DNA from: Muribaculaceae bacterium
GTDB taxonomy: Bacteria; Bacteroidota; Bacteroidia; Bacteroidales; Muribaculaceae
Direction of reading: 5' to 3'
Length of the DNA stretch: 64,000 nt
Assembly (NCBI GenBank): GCA_017629835.1
Contig: JAGBWK010000017.1
Span: forward strand, 1 to 64,000
How positions within the stretch are numbered: the first letter of the stretch is position 1; each line of letters begins with the position of its first letter. Shown here one piece after another: positions 44,049 to 52,989 of the stretch. Both the position numbers and the translations under genes were made by a program. The notes under the pieces are model-generated. The model was not told the DNA's origin, made no database searches, and saw only the letters and a list, made by a program, of their open reading frames with translations.

Positions 44049-45362
44049 ATGAAAGTAATGAAGTTTGGCGGCACATCCGTAGGATCTGCCCAGCGAATGA
44101 AGGATGTTGCCAAGTTAATTACAAGCCGTGGACGTAATCTTATTGTGCTCTCGGCTATGTCAGGTACAACCAACTCTCTTGTTGAAATCTCTGATTATCT
44201 TTATAAAAAGAACGTCGACGGAGCTAAGGAAACTATTAATCTGCTTGAATCAAAATATCGTCGAGTTATTTCCGAACTCTATTCAACTGATGAATACCGC
44301 GATAAAGCAACTGAAGCAATCGGTAATTGCTTAAAGTATATTCGTTCGTTTTCAAAGGATATTTTCACTATGTTTGAGGAGCGCGAAATCCTCGCTCAAG
44401 GTGAATTGATGTCGACAGCTCTGTTGAATCTCTATTTGCAAGAGATTGGTACTAATTGCGTGCTGCTCCCAGCGCTCGATTTTATGCGCACCGACAAAAA
44501 TGCTGAAGCCGATACTCACTACATTGGTGAGCATCTCACAGCAATGATGAAAGAATATCCCGATGCCGACCTTTTCCTTACTCAAGGTTACATCTGCCGC
44601 AATGCTTATGGCGAAATCGACAACCTCAAGCGTGGTGGCTCTGACTTGACTGCATCAATCATCGGCTCTGTGATTTCTGCCGACGAAATTGAAATTTGGA
44701 CCGATATCGACGGTATGCACAACAACGACCCACGATTTGTTGAGGGTACCAAGCCAGTTGCCGAACTCAACTTCGAAGAGGCTGCCGAATTAGCTTATTT
44801 TGGAGCAAAAATTTTGCACCCCACTTGCATCCTTCCTGCTAAATTGAATAATATTCCAGTGCGTTTGCTCAACACTATGCAGCCCGACGCCCCTGGCACA
44901 CTTATTCATAACTCGTCGGAAGCACACCGCATCAAAGCTGTTGCTGCAAAAGACAATATCACTGCAATCAAAATCAAGTCGGGACGTATGCTTTTGGCTT
45001 ACGGTTTCTTGCGTAAAGTGTTCGAAATCTTCGAAACTTACAAGACTCCAATCGATATGATTGCTACATCCGAAGTAGGTGTATCGGTAACTATCGACAA
45101 CGAGCACAATATTGAACATATCCTCAACGACCTCAAGAAGTTTGGTACAGTCACCGTCGACCGCGATATGGTAATTATCTGTGTCGTAGGCGACCTCGAA
45201 TGGAATAACCGCGGCTTCGAAGCTCGTGCAACTGATGCTTTGCGCGACATCCCCGTGCGTATGATTTCCTATGGCGGTAGCAATTTCAACATCTCGTTCC
45301 TCGTTCGCAAAGAAGATAAGGTTGAAGCATTGAATGCCTTGTCGCGGAATCTTTTTGATTGA
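44049..45362 (+). CDS. lysC: Aspartate kinase, lysine-branch
   Basis: A 437-residue monofunctional aspartate kinase that phosphorylates aspartate as the first step towards lysine and threonine. Signatures are MKVMKFGGTSVG at the N-terminus, RGGSDLTAS near 195, and EIWTDIDG near 215; two ACT domains follow (about 295-437). I take the ATG at 44049 because it gives the family N-terminus; an in-frame GTG at 43950 would add 33 residues without similarity and lies within a hairpin. The lysA gene follows 72 bp downstream, so this copy probably serves lysine and peptidoglycan precursor synthesis. Confidence 0.92.
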   Translation: MKVMKFGGTSVGSAQRMKDVAKLITSRGRNLIVLSAMSGTTNSLVEISDYLYKKNVDGAKETINLLESKYRRVISELYSTDEYRDKATEAIGNCLKYIRSFSKDIFTMFEEREILAQGELMSTALLNLYLQEIGTNCVLLPALDFMRTDKNAEADTHYIGEHLTAMMKEYPDADLFLTQGYICRNAYGEIDNLKRGGSDLTASIIGSVISADEIEIWTDIDGMHNNDPRFVEGTKPVAELNFEEAAELAYFGAKILHPTCILPAKLNNIPVRLLNTMQPDAPGTLIHNSSEAHRIKAVAAKDNITAIKIKSGRMLLAYGFLRKVFEIFETYKTPIDMIATSEVGVSVTIDNEHNIEHILNDLKKFGTVTVDRDMVIICVVGDLEWNNRGFEARATDALRDIPVRMISYGGSNFNISFLVRKEDKVEALNALSRNLFD

Positions 45363-45434
45363 TATTGTTAGGCCCATTATCGACGGACCTTTCGCTATTA
45401 TAACGATATTTCAAGCCTTCATATATTAAAGACT

Positions 45435-46571
45435 TTGAACTCAAATAGTAAAACACCAGTCTATCTCTACGACCTTGAGTTGCTTCGCAATACGCTCAAT
45501 GCGTTGACCGATGCGTCAGCAAATCCGTCGTATCGTGTGCATTATGCAATGAAAGCTAATGCCAATCCGATGATTTTGGCTCAAATTAAAGAGGCTGGAC
45601 TCGGTGTTGATACTGTTAGCGGCGGCGAAATTCGCAGAGCTATTGAAGCAGGCTTCGCACCTAAAAGCATTGTGTTCGCAGGAGTTGGCAAAACCGACGA
45701 AGAGATTCAGTATGCGTTAAGCATCGGCATCGGTTGCTTTAATGTTGAGTCGCTTCCCGAGCTGATTAACATTTCTGAAATAGCCTCTCAACTTGGAGTT
45801 GTTGCTCCGATAGCACTACGAGTTAATCCTAATATCGACGCTCATACTCATCACTACATCACAACAGGTCTGAGCGAAAATAAATTCGGCATCGACCTCC
45901 GACAGCTTGATGCAGTAGTGGATAAAGCTCGCGAACTACCCGGTATAGACCTGCAAGGATTGCATTTCCACATCGGCTCGCAAGTGACTATCGCTGAGCC
46001 ATTCCGCATTCTTTCGCAGCGAATCAATGAGTTGCAGACGAGTTTCGAGAAGCGCGGCGTTACTTTCCGTAGCATTAATGTAGGGGGTGGACTTGGCATC
46101 GATTACGATAATCCGCAAGTTAATCCTATTCCCGATTTCAAATCATATTTTGATGCGTTCTCTGAACTTCAGCTTCGCGAAGGTCAGGAGTTGCATTTTG
46201 AGCTTGGACGAGCTATAGTAGGTCAGTGCGGTACACTTTTGACGAAGGTGCTCTACGTCAAAGAGGGCGTTGATAAAACTTTCGCTATAGTTGATGCTGG
46301 TATGACTGAACTCATTCGCCCAGCATTATATGGCGCGCTGCATCATATAGTCAATCTCTCGAATCCGCAAGGCGCAGAACGATTGTACGATGTAGTTGGT
46401 CCTATCTGCGAGTCAAGCGACACCTTTGCTACCGACCTAACTCTTCCGGAGGTGCGCCGTGGCGATTTACTACGTATATTCTCAGCAGGAGCCTATGGCG
46501 AAACTATGGCTTCGCAATATAATTCCCGACAACTCCCTTCAAGCATCCGTTTGTCGGAATTTGAAGGTTAG
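45435..46571 (+). CDS. lysA: Diaminopimelate decarboxylase
   Basis: A 378-residue fold-type III PLP enzyme that converts meso-diaminopimelate to lysine. The PLP lysine is in YAMKANANP near residue 40; HFHIGSQ near 177, NVGGGLGI near 215, and the C-terminal CESSDTF near 321 (catalytic Cys from the other subunit) are intact. The start is TTG at 45435. Located after lysC in the same direction. Confidence 0.94.
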   Translation: MNSNSKTPVYLYDLELLRNTLNALTDASANPSYRVHYAMKANANPMILAQIKEAGLGVDTVSGGEIRRAIEAGFAPKSIVFAGVGKTDEEIQYALSIGIGCFNVESLPELINISEIASQLGVVAPIALRVNPNIDAHTHHYITTGLSENKFGIDLRQLDAVVDKARELPGIDLQGLHFHIGSQVTIAEPFRILSQRINELQTSFEKRGVTFRSINVGGGLGIDYDNPQVNPIPDFKSYFDAFSELQLREGQELHFELGRAIVGQCGTLLTKVLYVKEGVDKTFAIVDAGMTELIRPALYGALHHIVNLSNPQGAERLYDVVGPICESSDTFATDLTLPEVRRGDLLRIFSAGAYGETMASQYNSRQLPSSIRLSEFEG

Positions 46572-46623
46572 TTCTTAAACATTTGATAATAATAAATAAT
46601 AATCATATATCCTGTTTTCAGAC

Positions 46624-49600
46624 ATGGTTTCTTACTTCAAGAAGGGCGCTGACATAATTTATGCCGTAGAAAGCGACCACCGTTTCAATGATTCGGAGAA
46701 TGAACGCCTATCATGGCTTCTCTCAGGTGCTAAACCGCTAAAGTCGACATCTGTCAAAGGACGATTCATCGGTCCTCGTCGCGAAATGATTACTCCATGG
46801 AGTACTAATGCTGTCGAAATTACCCAAAATATGGGGCTGACTGGCATTACTCGTATCGAGGAATTTCATCGCGCCAATGCCGACACTACTTACGACCGTA
46901 TGCTCTCTCGTGCATACGACGGTCTTAACTCACGCGTTTTCACTATCAACAAGCGCCCCGATCCTATCGTTTATATCGACGATATCCATGCTTACAACCT
47001 TCAGGAAGGTCTTGCACTTAGCGCCGACGAGGAAGAATACCTCACAAATCTTGCTAAGAAGCTCGGCCGCAAGTTGACTGATAGCGAAGTGTTCGGTTTC
47101 TCTCAGGTAAACTCTGAACACTGCCGCCATAAAATCTTCAATGGCACTTTCGTTATCGACGGCGAAGAACGCGAAATGTCGCTCTTCAAGCTCATCAAGA
47201 AAACCTCACAAGAAAACCCCAACGGGCTTGTGTCGGCTTACAAGGACAACGTAGCATTCGTCAAAGGTCCTAAAGTTGAACAATTCTATCCTGTCAATCC
47301 CGATAAACCCGACTATTTTGCAGTTAAACCTCTCGATACTGTTATCTCGCTCAAGGCTGAAACTCACAACTTCCCAACAACTGTAGAGCCTTTCAATGGC
47401 GCTGCAACTGGCTCAGGTGGTGAAATTCGCGACCGTCTTGGTGGAGGTAAAGCGAGTCTTCCCCTCGCTGGTACTGCAGTTTATATGACCTCATATCCTC
47501 GTCTCACTGGCGAGCGCAACTATGAGTTGATGATGAACCCACGCGTTTGGCTCTACCAAACTCCTGCCGAAATCCTTATTAAGGCCTCAAATGGTGCTTC
47601 CGACTTCGGCAACAAGTTCGGTCAGCCACTTATCTGCGGTTCACTGCTCACTTTCGAACATGAAGAAGAGGGCCGTTTCTACGCTTACGACAAGGTGATT
47701 ATGCTCGCTGGTGGTGTAGGTTTCGCTGCTAAGAAAGATGCTATCAAGGGCGAGCCCGACCCAGGTCAGAAAGTTGTGATTATGGGTGGCGACAACTATC
47801 GCATCGGTATGGGTGGTGGCGCAGTTTCTTCAGTTGAAACTGGTCAGTACGACAACTCTATCGAGCTTAACGCCGTTCAGCGCGCTAACCCCGAAATGCA
47901 AAAACGCGTTTCAAACGTGATTCGTGCGCTTGCCGAAGATGACAACAACCCAATCATCTCAATCCATGACCATGGCGCAGGTGGTCACCTCAATGCTCTC
48001 TCTGAACTTGTTGAAGCTACTGGCGGACATATCGAACTCGATGCACTCCCCATTGGCGACAAAACTCTTTCTGCTAAAGAAATCGTTGGTAACGAAAGTC
48101 AGGAACGTATGGGTCTCGTTATCAATGCCAAGGATATTCCTTACGTTGAACGCATCGCTCAACGCGAACGCGCTCCGCTTTATGTAGTTGGTGAAACTAC
48201 CGACGACAACCGCTTCGTATTCGAAGACTCTAAGGGCGTTAAGCCAATCGACCTCGAAATGGCTGATATGTTTGGCAACTCGCCCAAAACTATTATGCAC
48301 GACACTACCGTTGAGCGCAAATACTCCGATGTTGCAACTGACGATAGCCGTATCGAAGAATATCTTCGCACCGTTCTCAGTCTCGAAGCTGTGGCTTGTA
48401 AGGACTGGTTGACAAATAAGGTTGACCGCTCGGTGACTGGTCGCATTGCTCGTCAGCAGTGCCAGGGCGAAATTCAGCTTCCACTTAGCGACTGCGGTGT
48501 TGTTGCTCTCGACTACAATGGCAAGGCAGGTATCGCAACATCAATCGGTCACGCTCCTCAAGTTGCACTCGCCGACTCAGCTAAGGGTTCGGTAATGGCT
48601 GTAGCTGAAGCATTGACCAATATTGCTGGTGCTAACTTGGCTCAAGGCTTGAAATCTGTTTCATTGAGTGCCAACTGGATGTGGCCTTGCAAGAATGCCG
48701 GCGAAGATGCTGCGCTCTATCGTGCTGTTGAGGCTTGCTCTGATTTCGTTTGCAAGCTCGGCATCAACATCCCCACAGGTAAGGACTCTTTGTCGATGAC
48801 TCAGAAATATGGCGACCAAAAAGTTTACTCTCCCGGCACTGTAATTATCTCTGCTGCTGGTGAGGTTCGCAACGTGCGTCGCACCGTATCGCCTGTGCTT
48901 TCTCCCAAAGTTTCTACATTATATTATATCGACTTCTCTTCCGACGCTCTCCGTCTTGGTGGCTCAGCTCTCTATCAGAGCCTCAACCGCGTTGGCTCAG
49001 ATGTTCCAACTGTAGCTGATGCCGATAAGTTCAAGGCAGCCTTTGGTGCTATGCAACGCTTGGTTCGTGACCGCAAACTCCTTGCTGCTCACGACGTATC
49101 TGCCGGTGGTTTGGTTACTACTCTCTTAGAAATGACCTTCGCTAACACTAAGGGTGGCGTTTATTTCCATACAACTGGCTTCGACTGCTGCGGCGAAAAA
49201 GACCTTGTTAAGATTTTATTCGCTGAAAATCCTGCAATGGTTATCCAAGTTGACGATAAGAAGAAAGCCGACGTTGAAAAGATTCTCGACGAAGCTGGTG
49301 TAAAATATTTCCCCATTGGTTATCCTTCAGAAAACCGCACTCTTACTATCGAACACGACCAGCGCACAATGCTCGTCAACATCGACACTATGCGCGATTG
49401 CTGGTTTGAAACATCTTATCTGCTCGACCGTATGCAGAGTGGTGAAGAGTGTGCCCGTATGCGCTTCGACAACTATAAGAAGCAACCTATCCGCTATCGC
49501 ATTCCTGCATCGTGGAAAGGCTCGCTTGCAAGTCGCGGCTTGACTCGCGTGCATGAGCCTTCAGGCATCCGTGCTGCTATCATCCGCGAAAAGGGTGTAA

Positions 49601-50319
49601 ATAGCGATCGCGAAATGGCTTACTCACTCTATCTCGCTGGCTTCGATGTTAAGGACGTTCACATGACCGACCTTATGAGCGGACGTGAAACACTCGACGA
49701 CATCAACCTCATCGTATTCTGCGGTGGTTTCTCTAATAGCGACGTTCTCGGCTCTGCTAAGGGTTGGGCGAGTGGTTTCAAGTGGAACGATACTGCTCGT
49801 GAAACTCTCCGTCGTTTCGTCGAACGCGACGATACTCTCTCACTCGGTATTTGCAACGGTTGCCAGTTGATGATTGAGCTCAACCTCATCAATCCCGAAC
49901 ACAGCAAGCCTACTCGCATGGATCACAATATTTCTCACAAGTTTGAATCACAATTCCTCGGTGTTAAGATACCTCAGAACAACTCTGTGATGCTTGGCTC
50001 ACTCTCAGGAATGAAACTTGGTGTTTGGGCTGCTCACGGCGAAGGTCGCTTCATGTTGCCTGAATCAAAAGAGAAATACAACGTTGTTGCTCAATACAAC
50101 TACGCTGCATATCCAGCCAACCCCAACGGCTCTAAGTGGGCTGTCGCTGGTATCGCTTCTGCCGATGGCCGTCACCTCGCAATGATGCCTCACCCCGAGC
50201 GCGCAATGTTCCCATGGCAGTGTGGCTACTATCCAGCTAATCGTCGCAACGAAGACGTGACCCCATGGCTCGATATGATGGTCAACGCTCGCAATTGGAT
50301 TGCACAGCACAAACATTAA
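46624..50319 (+). CDS. purL: Phosphoribosylformylglycinamidine synthase, single-chain
   Basis: A 1231-residue large-type FGAM synthase of purine synthesis, converting FGAR, glutamine and ATP to FGAM. The FGAM synthase part contains FSQVNSEHCRHKIFNG near 160 and AETHNFPTTVEPFNGAATG near 247-265 (split here only for naming). The C-terminal glutamine amidotransferase has catalytic C1077 in LGICNGCQ and H1190 with E1192 in HPER. The length matches the single-chain form rather than PurS/PurL/PurQ. It lies 52 bp after lysA with no promoter visible and is followed by a perfect terminator stem. Confidence 0.97.
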   Translation: MVSYFKKGADIIYAVESDHRFNDSENERLSWLLSGAKPLKSTSVKGRFIGPRREMITPWSTNAVEITQNMGLTGITRIEEFHRANADTTYDRMLSRAYDGLNSRVFTINKRPDPIVYIDDIHAYNLQEGLALSADEEEYLTNLAKKLGRKLTDSEVFGFSQVNSEHCRHKIFNGTFVIDGEEREMSLFKLIKKTSQENPNGLVSAYKDNVAFVKGPKVEQFYPVNPDKPDYFAVKPLDTVISLKAETHNFPTTVEPFNGAATGSGGEIRDRLGGGKASLPLAGTAVYMTSYPRLTGERNYELMMNPRVWLYQTPAEILIKASNGASDFGNKFGQPLICGSLLTFEHEEEGRFYAYDKVIMLAGGVGFAAKKDAIKGEPDPGQKVVIMGGDNYRIGMGGGAVSSVETGQYDNSIELNAVQRANPEMQKRVSNVIRALAEDDNNPIISIHDHGAGGHLNALSELVEATGGHIELDALPIGDKTLSAKEIVGNESQERMGLVINAKDIPYVERIAQRERAPLYVVGETTDDNRFVFEDSKGVKPIDLEMADMFGNSPKTIMHDTTVERKYSDVATDDSRIEEYLRTVLSLEAVACKDWLTNKVDRSVTGRIARQQCQGEIQLPLSDCGVVALDYNGKAGIATSIGHAPQVALADSAKGSVMAVAEALTNIAGANLAQGLKSVSLSANWMWPCKNAGEDAALYRAVEACSDFVCKLGINIPTGKDSLSMTQKYGDQKVYSPGTVIISAAGEVRNVRRTVSPVLSPKVSTLYYIDFSSDALRLGGSALYQSLNRVGSDVPTVADADKFKAAFGAMQRLVRDRKLLAAHDVSAGGLVTTLLEMTFANTKGGVYFHTTGFDCCGEKDLVKILFAENPAMVIQVDDKKKADVEKILDEAGVKYFPIGYPSENRTLTIEHDQRTMLVNIDTMRDCWFETSYLLDRMQSGEECARMRFDNYKKQPIRYRIPASWKGSLASRGLTRVHEPSGIRAAIIREKGVNSDREMAYSLYLAGFDVKDVHMTDLMSGRETLDDINLIVFCGGFSNSDVLGSAKGWASGFKWNDTARETLRRFVERDDTLSLGICNGCQLMIELNLINPEHSKPTRMDHNISHKFESQFLGVKIPQNNSVMLGSLSGMKLGVWAAHGEGRFMLPESKEKYNVVAQYNYAAYPANPNGSKWAVAGIASADGRHLAMMPHPERAMFPWQCGYYPANRRNEDVTPWLDMMVNARNWIAQHKH

Positions 50320-50377
50320 TTCAGCATGTTACGTTAAGCTCCCATTGAATTAACGCAACACATATCTCATTAATATA

Positions 50378-50417
50378 TTAGCCGGATTTGAATCTCAAAA
50401 AGTTCAAATCCGGCTAA
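50378..50417. terminator. Perfect terminator stem after purL
   Basis: TTAGCCGGATTTGAA (50378-50392) and TTCAAATCCGGCTAA (50403-50417) form a perfect 15-bp stem with a 10-nt loop, followed by TTGTTTT. Lies between convergent purL and the lipoprotein gene and can act in both directions. Confidence 0.85.
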
Positions 50418-50479
50418 TTGTTTTAGTCTATAATGTCAGCTTGTTTGTCGTTTGTTTCCAACTGATGCACGGAAGCCGA

Positions 50480-51334
50480 TTAGTCAATCTGAATGACTAC
50501 GTAATTGGTTGTTGCCCAGAACGATTCGGGGTTAGTAATGTTCAAGACTTTCATACCGTTGGCCTCAGTCTCGATTGTGTATGACGATTCGGGCTGATTG
50601 GTTAGGACTTTAGCCTTTTTTGAGCCGAGGGGTAGCGTTGACAATGTGCGTTTGTCGTCGCGTGTGAAATATTCCTGTTCAAATCCTTCGGGCAATATCT
50701 TAGTTTTGCGAAGAAATCCGCTTGAAATTATTTTGTGCTCATTAAGCTCCGACTTGCTGCCGATAACGTAGTAGCAATAGTTCAATTCGTTTATTAGATT
50801 TTCATTTGCAGCCTCAACCTCTTCACGAATTTGGTTTGATTCCTCCACTGCTTGATTTAGCGTATCGACTTGTGATGTTAGCAAATCGATATGGATGTTG
50901 GCTTCAATGAGTTGGTTGCGAAGGTCGTTGATTGTCTCTTCCTGTTGAGCTATCTGTTCGCGTAGTGTTGCTAACGCTTTCTGCAGATGAGCATTGTTGG
51001 AGTTAGCTTTGTTAATACGATTCTCGAGTTCGACAAGGCGGTCGCGTCGCTCTTTCAGTGTTTTCTGAATTAGAATCATATCGTTGCGTATCTCTTCGCG
51101 CTTGTTCGATGTCTCAGAAAGGTAGTCGCTTGTATTCATTATATTTTCAAGCGTTTTTATATCGTTAAGACCTTGCTGAATCTCAGTCATAAGCACTATA
51201 AGGCTATCTTGATTGGCTAAAGCAATGTTCAGCGAATCGCGAGCAGCTGCCATTTGTTGCTCAGTTTCCGACATTTTTGAGCCGCATGCTGTCATTATTA
51301 GCATACCAACAGCAAAATATAGAATCTTTTTCAT
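50480..51334 (-). CDS. Coiled-coil lipoprotein of unknown function
   Basis: A 284-residue protein with a lipoprotein signal (MKKILYFAVGMLIMTAC, lipid Cys17), a long coiled coil from about 20 to 185 with heptad-like repeats (for example LVELENRINKANSNNAHLQ), and a C-terminal globular domain of about 90 residues. It is expected to be anchored in a periplasmic leaflet. I recognise only the general type, common in Bacteroidales. It is separated from rsmI by 46 bp in the same direction. Confidence 0.8.
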   Translation of the reverse strand: MKKILYFAVGMLIMTACGSKMSETEQQMAAARDSLNIALANQDSLIVLMTEIQQGLNDIKTLENIMNTSDYLSETSNKREEIRNDMILIQKTLKERRDRLVELENRINKANSNNAHLQKALATLREQIAQQEETINDLRNQLIEANIHIDLLTSQVDTLNQAVEESNQIREEVEAANENLINELNYCYYVIGSKSELNEHKIISSGFLRKTKILPEGFEQEYFTRDDKRTLSTLPLGSKKAKVLTNQPESSYTIETEANGMKVLNITNPESFWATTNYVVIQID

Positions 51335-51353
51335 CTGTTATCTGATTAACCTG

Positions 51354-51405
51354 TTATTTCTTATATTTATTTACGTGCTATTATTTCTTGTATTTATTTA
51401 CATGC
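51354..51405. repeat. 27-bp tandem duplication spanning the rsmI stop codon
   Basis: A 25-nt unit starting TTATTTCTTATATTTATTTA occurs at 51354-51378 and again at 51381-51405, two differences apart. The second copy encodes the last residues of RsmI (HVNKYKK and stop); the first copy repeats the same end just downstream on the minus strand. Confidence 0.8.
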
Positions 51406-52097
51406 ACTTTTGGCGCTGCATCCTCTTGATTTCCTGCCACTACGATAACAATCTCACCTCGGGGTTGGTTTGCTTTGAAAAATTCGATGAGGTAGGCAAG
51501 TGTGCCATTGACAGTTGTGTTGTGTAGCTTTGAGATTTCTCGCGATACTGATGCAGGGCGTTCCGCACCACAATGTTCCGCGAGTTGTTCAAGGGTTTTG
51601 ACCAATCGCAATGGCGACTCATATAATATAAATGTGCGGTCGTCAGCGGCAAGTCGCTCAAGTCGTGTTGCGCGTCCTTTCTTGGGAGGCAAGAATCCCT
51701 CAAAGCAGAATCGGTCGCATGGAAGCCCCGAATTTACCAACGCAGGCACAAAGGCTGTTGCTCCGGGTAGCGTTTCAACCTCAACATTTTCGCGGCGACA
51801 TTCCCTCGACAGTAAGAATCCCGGGTCAGATATGCCAGGCGTGCCAGCATCGCTTATGAGCGCTATGTTTTCGCCCGATTTAATGCGGTTGACAAGCGGC
51901 GCTACTGTAGCGTGTTCGTTAAACTTATGATGACTGACGGTCGGAGTTGTTATGCCAAAATGGGAGAGTAGGGGCGCACTTGTGCGAGTGTCCTCAGCAA
52001 GTATCAGCGAGGCTTGCTTGAGCACCTCAATCGCACGAGGTGTCATATCGCCAAGATTACCCACCGGTGTAGGCACTATGTAAAGTTTTCCGCTCAT
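51381..52097 (-). CDS. rsmI: 16S rRNA 2'-O-ribose methyltransferase (C1402), RsmI
   Basis: A 238-residue SAM-dependent methyltransferase of the tetrapyrrole methylase fold that modifies C1402 of 16S rRNA. Signatures: LYIVPTPVGNLGDMTPRA near 4-21, ILAEDTRTS near 33-41, and ALISDAGTPGISDPG near 79-93. Length is slightly short, without the C-terminal extra domain of some homologues. Its ATG overlaps the stop of the upstream acidic protein by four bases (ATGA). Its last codons are duplicated just downstream. Confidence 0.94.
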   Translation of the reverse strand: MSGKLYIVPTPVGNLGDMTPRAIEVLKQASLILAEDTRTSAPLLSHFGITTPTVSHHKFNEHATVAPLVNRIKSGENIALISDAGTPGISDPGFLLSRECRRENVEVETLPGATAFVPALVNSGLPCDRFCFEGFLPPKKGRATRLERLAADDRTFILYESPLRLVKTLEQLAEHCGAERPASVSREISKLHNTTVNGTLAYLIEFFKANQPRGEIVIVVAGNQEDAAPKVHVNKYKK

Positions 52098-52885
52098 CGG
52101 TTGATAAGATACGCGTTAACAATGTGCATAAATGCTTTTACTTCCTCATTCTCAGGGTCCCAGCCCAATTGGTCGTAGAAATATTCTTCTGCTTCAGTGG
52201 GCGATTGCATAGCTCCTACGAGATTTACAGCATCGTTGAATTCATATTCTGAGTTGCCAAACAACTCTCTACGGAATCTGAATTTGTCGTTGAGAGTGAA
52301 TACTTTAGAGAATTCAGAGCCAACTATTTTCATATATGTCGACTCGTTCAGATCGGTAGTAATCGCCGACGCTTGAATATTGTTCTCCTCTATATCGTCA
52401 TCTTCAAAAACAACAACATCATCAGCCGCAACATCATCAGATTCTTCGATCTCCTCTACAACCTCAGATTCTGGCGCACTGATATTTGTAGGTGTGTCAA
52501 CTGTCGAAGTTTCTGCTATCGTTTCCTCTGTAGCTGGCTCTTCTGTAGTTTCAGCAGCTTCCGCAACTTCAGATTCCTGCTCAGCCTCGCATTGCTCAGG
52601 CTCTGTCGGGGTTTCTTCGCTATCGAGTTCATCAACAAATTCAACGACGGTAGCAGCCGCAGCAACAACAGGAGCAGCCGCAGCAGCTACAATCTCAGCT
52701 TCTGGTGCAGTTACTTGCTCAATCTCCTCACAATTAGGAGCGTATGCGTCAGCTAATACGTTGAACTTTTCGTGCAACATCCCTTCGATGTTGCGACGTT
52801 TCTCTTCACTGATTTCATCGTTGGAAAGCAGTTGAAGTAAGCCTTCGATTTCGTAGACCAATTCGAGTGATTTGCGTAGTTCCAT
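52094..52885 (-). CDS. Acidic protein of unknown function upstream of rsmI
   Basis: A 263-residue protein. Residues 1-45 form a helical domain, 50-175 are a low-complexity Ala/Glu/Val/Thr stretch that is strongly acidic and probably disordered, and 180-263 form a compact conserved-looking domain with MQSPTEAEEYFYDQLGWD near 225. No signal peptide. I do not recognise a named family. Its stop overlaps the rsmI start (ATGA), implying coupled translation. A TAAATTTG box lies upstream (52905-52912). Confidence 0.75.
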   Translation of the reverse strand: MELRKSLELVYEIEGLLQLLSNDEISEEKRRNIEGMLHEKFNVLADAYAPNCEEIEQVTAPEAEIVAAAAAPVVAAAATVVEFVDELDSEETPTEPEQCEAEQESEVAEAAETTEEPATEETIAETSTVDTPTNISAPESEVVEEIEESDDVAADDVVVFEDDDIEENNIQASAITTDLNESTYMKIVGSEFSKVFTLNDKFRFRRELFGNSEYEFNDAVNLVGAMQSPTEAEEYFYDQLGWDPENEEVKAFMHIVNAYLINR

Positions 52886-52904
52886 AACAGATATATTAAT
52901 GATG

Positions 52905-52912
52905 CAAATTTA
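52905..52912 (-). promoter_or_regulatory. -7 box TAAATTTG before the acidic protein and rsmI
   Basis: On the minus strand TAAATTTG runs 52912 to 52905, about 20 bp before the start codon. No good TTTG at the -33 position. Confidence 0.5.
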
Positions 52913-52989
52913 CTAAAAATATGATGATGTTGAAATTATTTCTCTTAGTAGCGCTTGTGGTGTATATGACTTTGCAGTTTTAAACAATT

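Noticed and set aside
44790-45377. 195-codon frame on the minus strand within lysC
   Set aside because: Antisense shadow of a conserved aspartate kinase, with no recognisable domain.
51354-51405. CRISPR-like repeat
   Set aside because: Only two adjacent copies with a 2-bp gap and no spacer; it is a tandem duplication at the rsmI stop codon.
52380-52835. 151-codon Ser-rich frame opposite the acidic protein
   Set aside because: Low-complexity Ser/Ala composition is the antisense image of the Glu/Ala-rich stretch.
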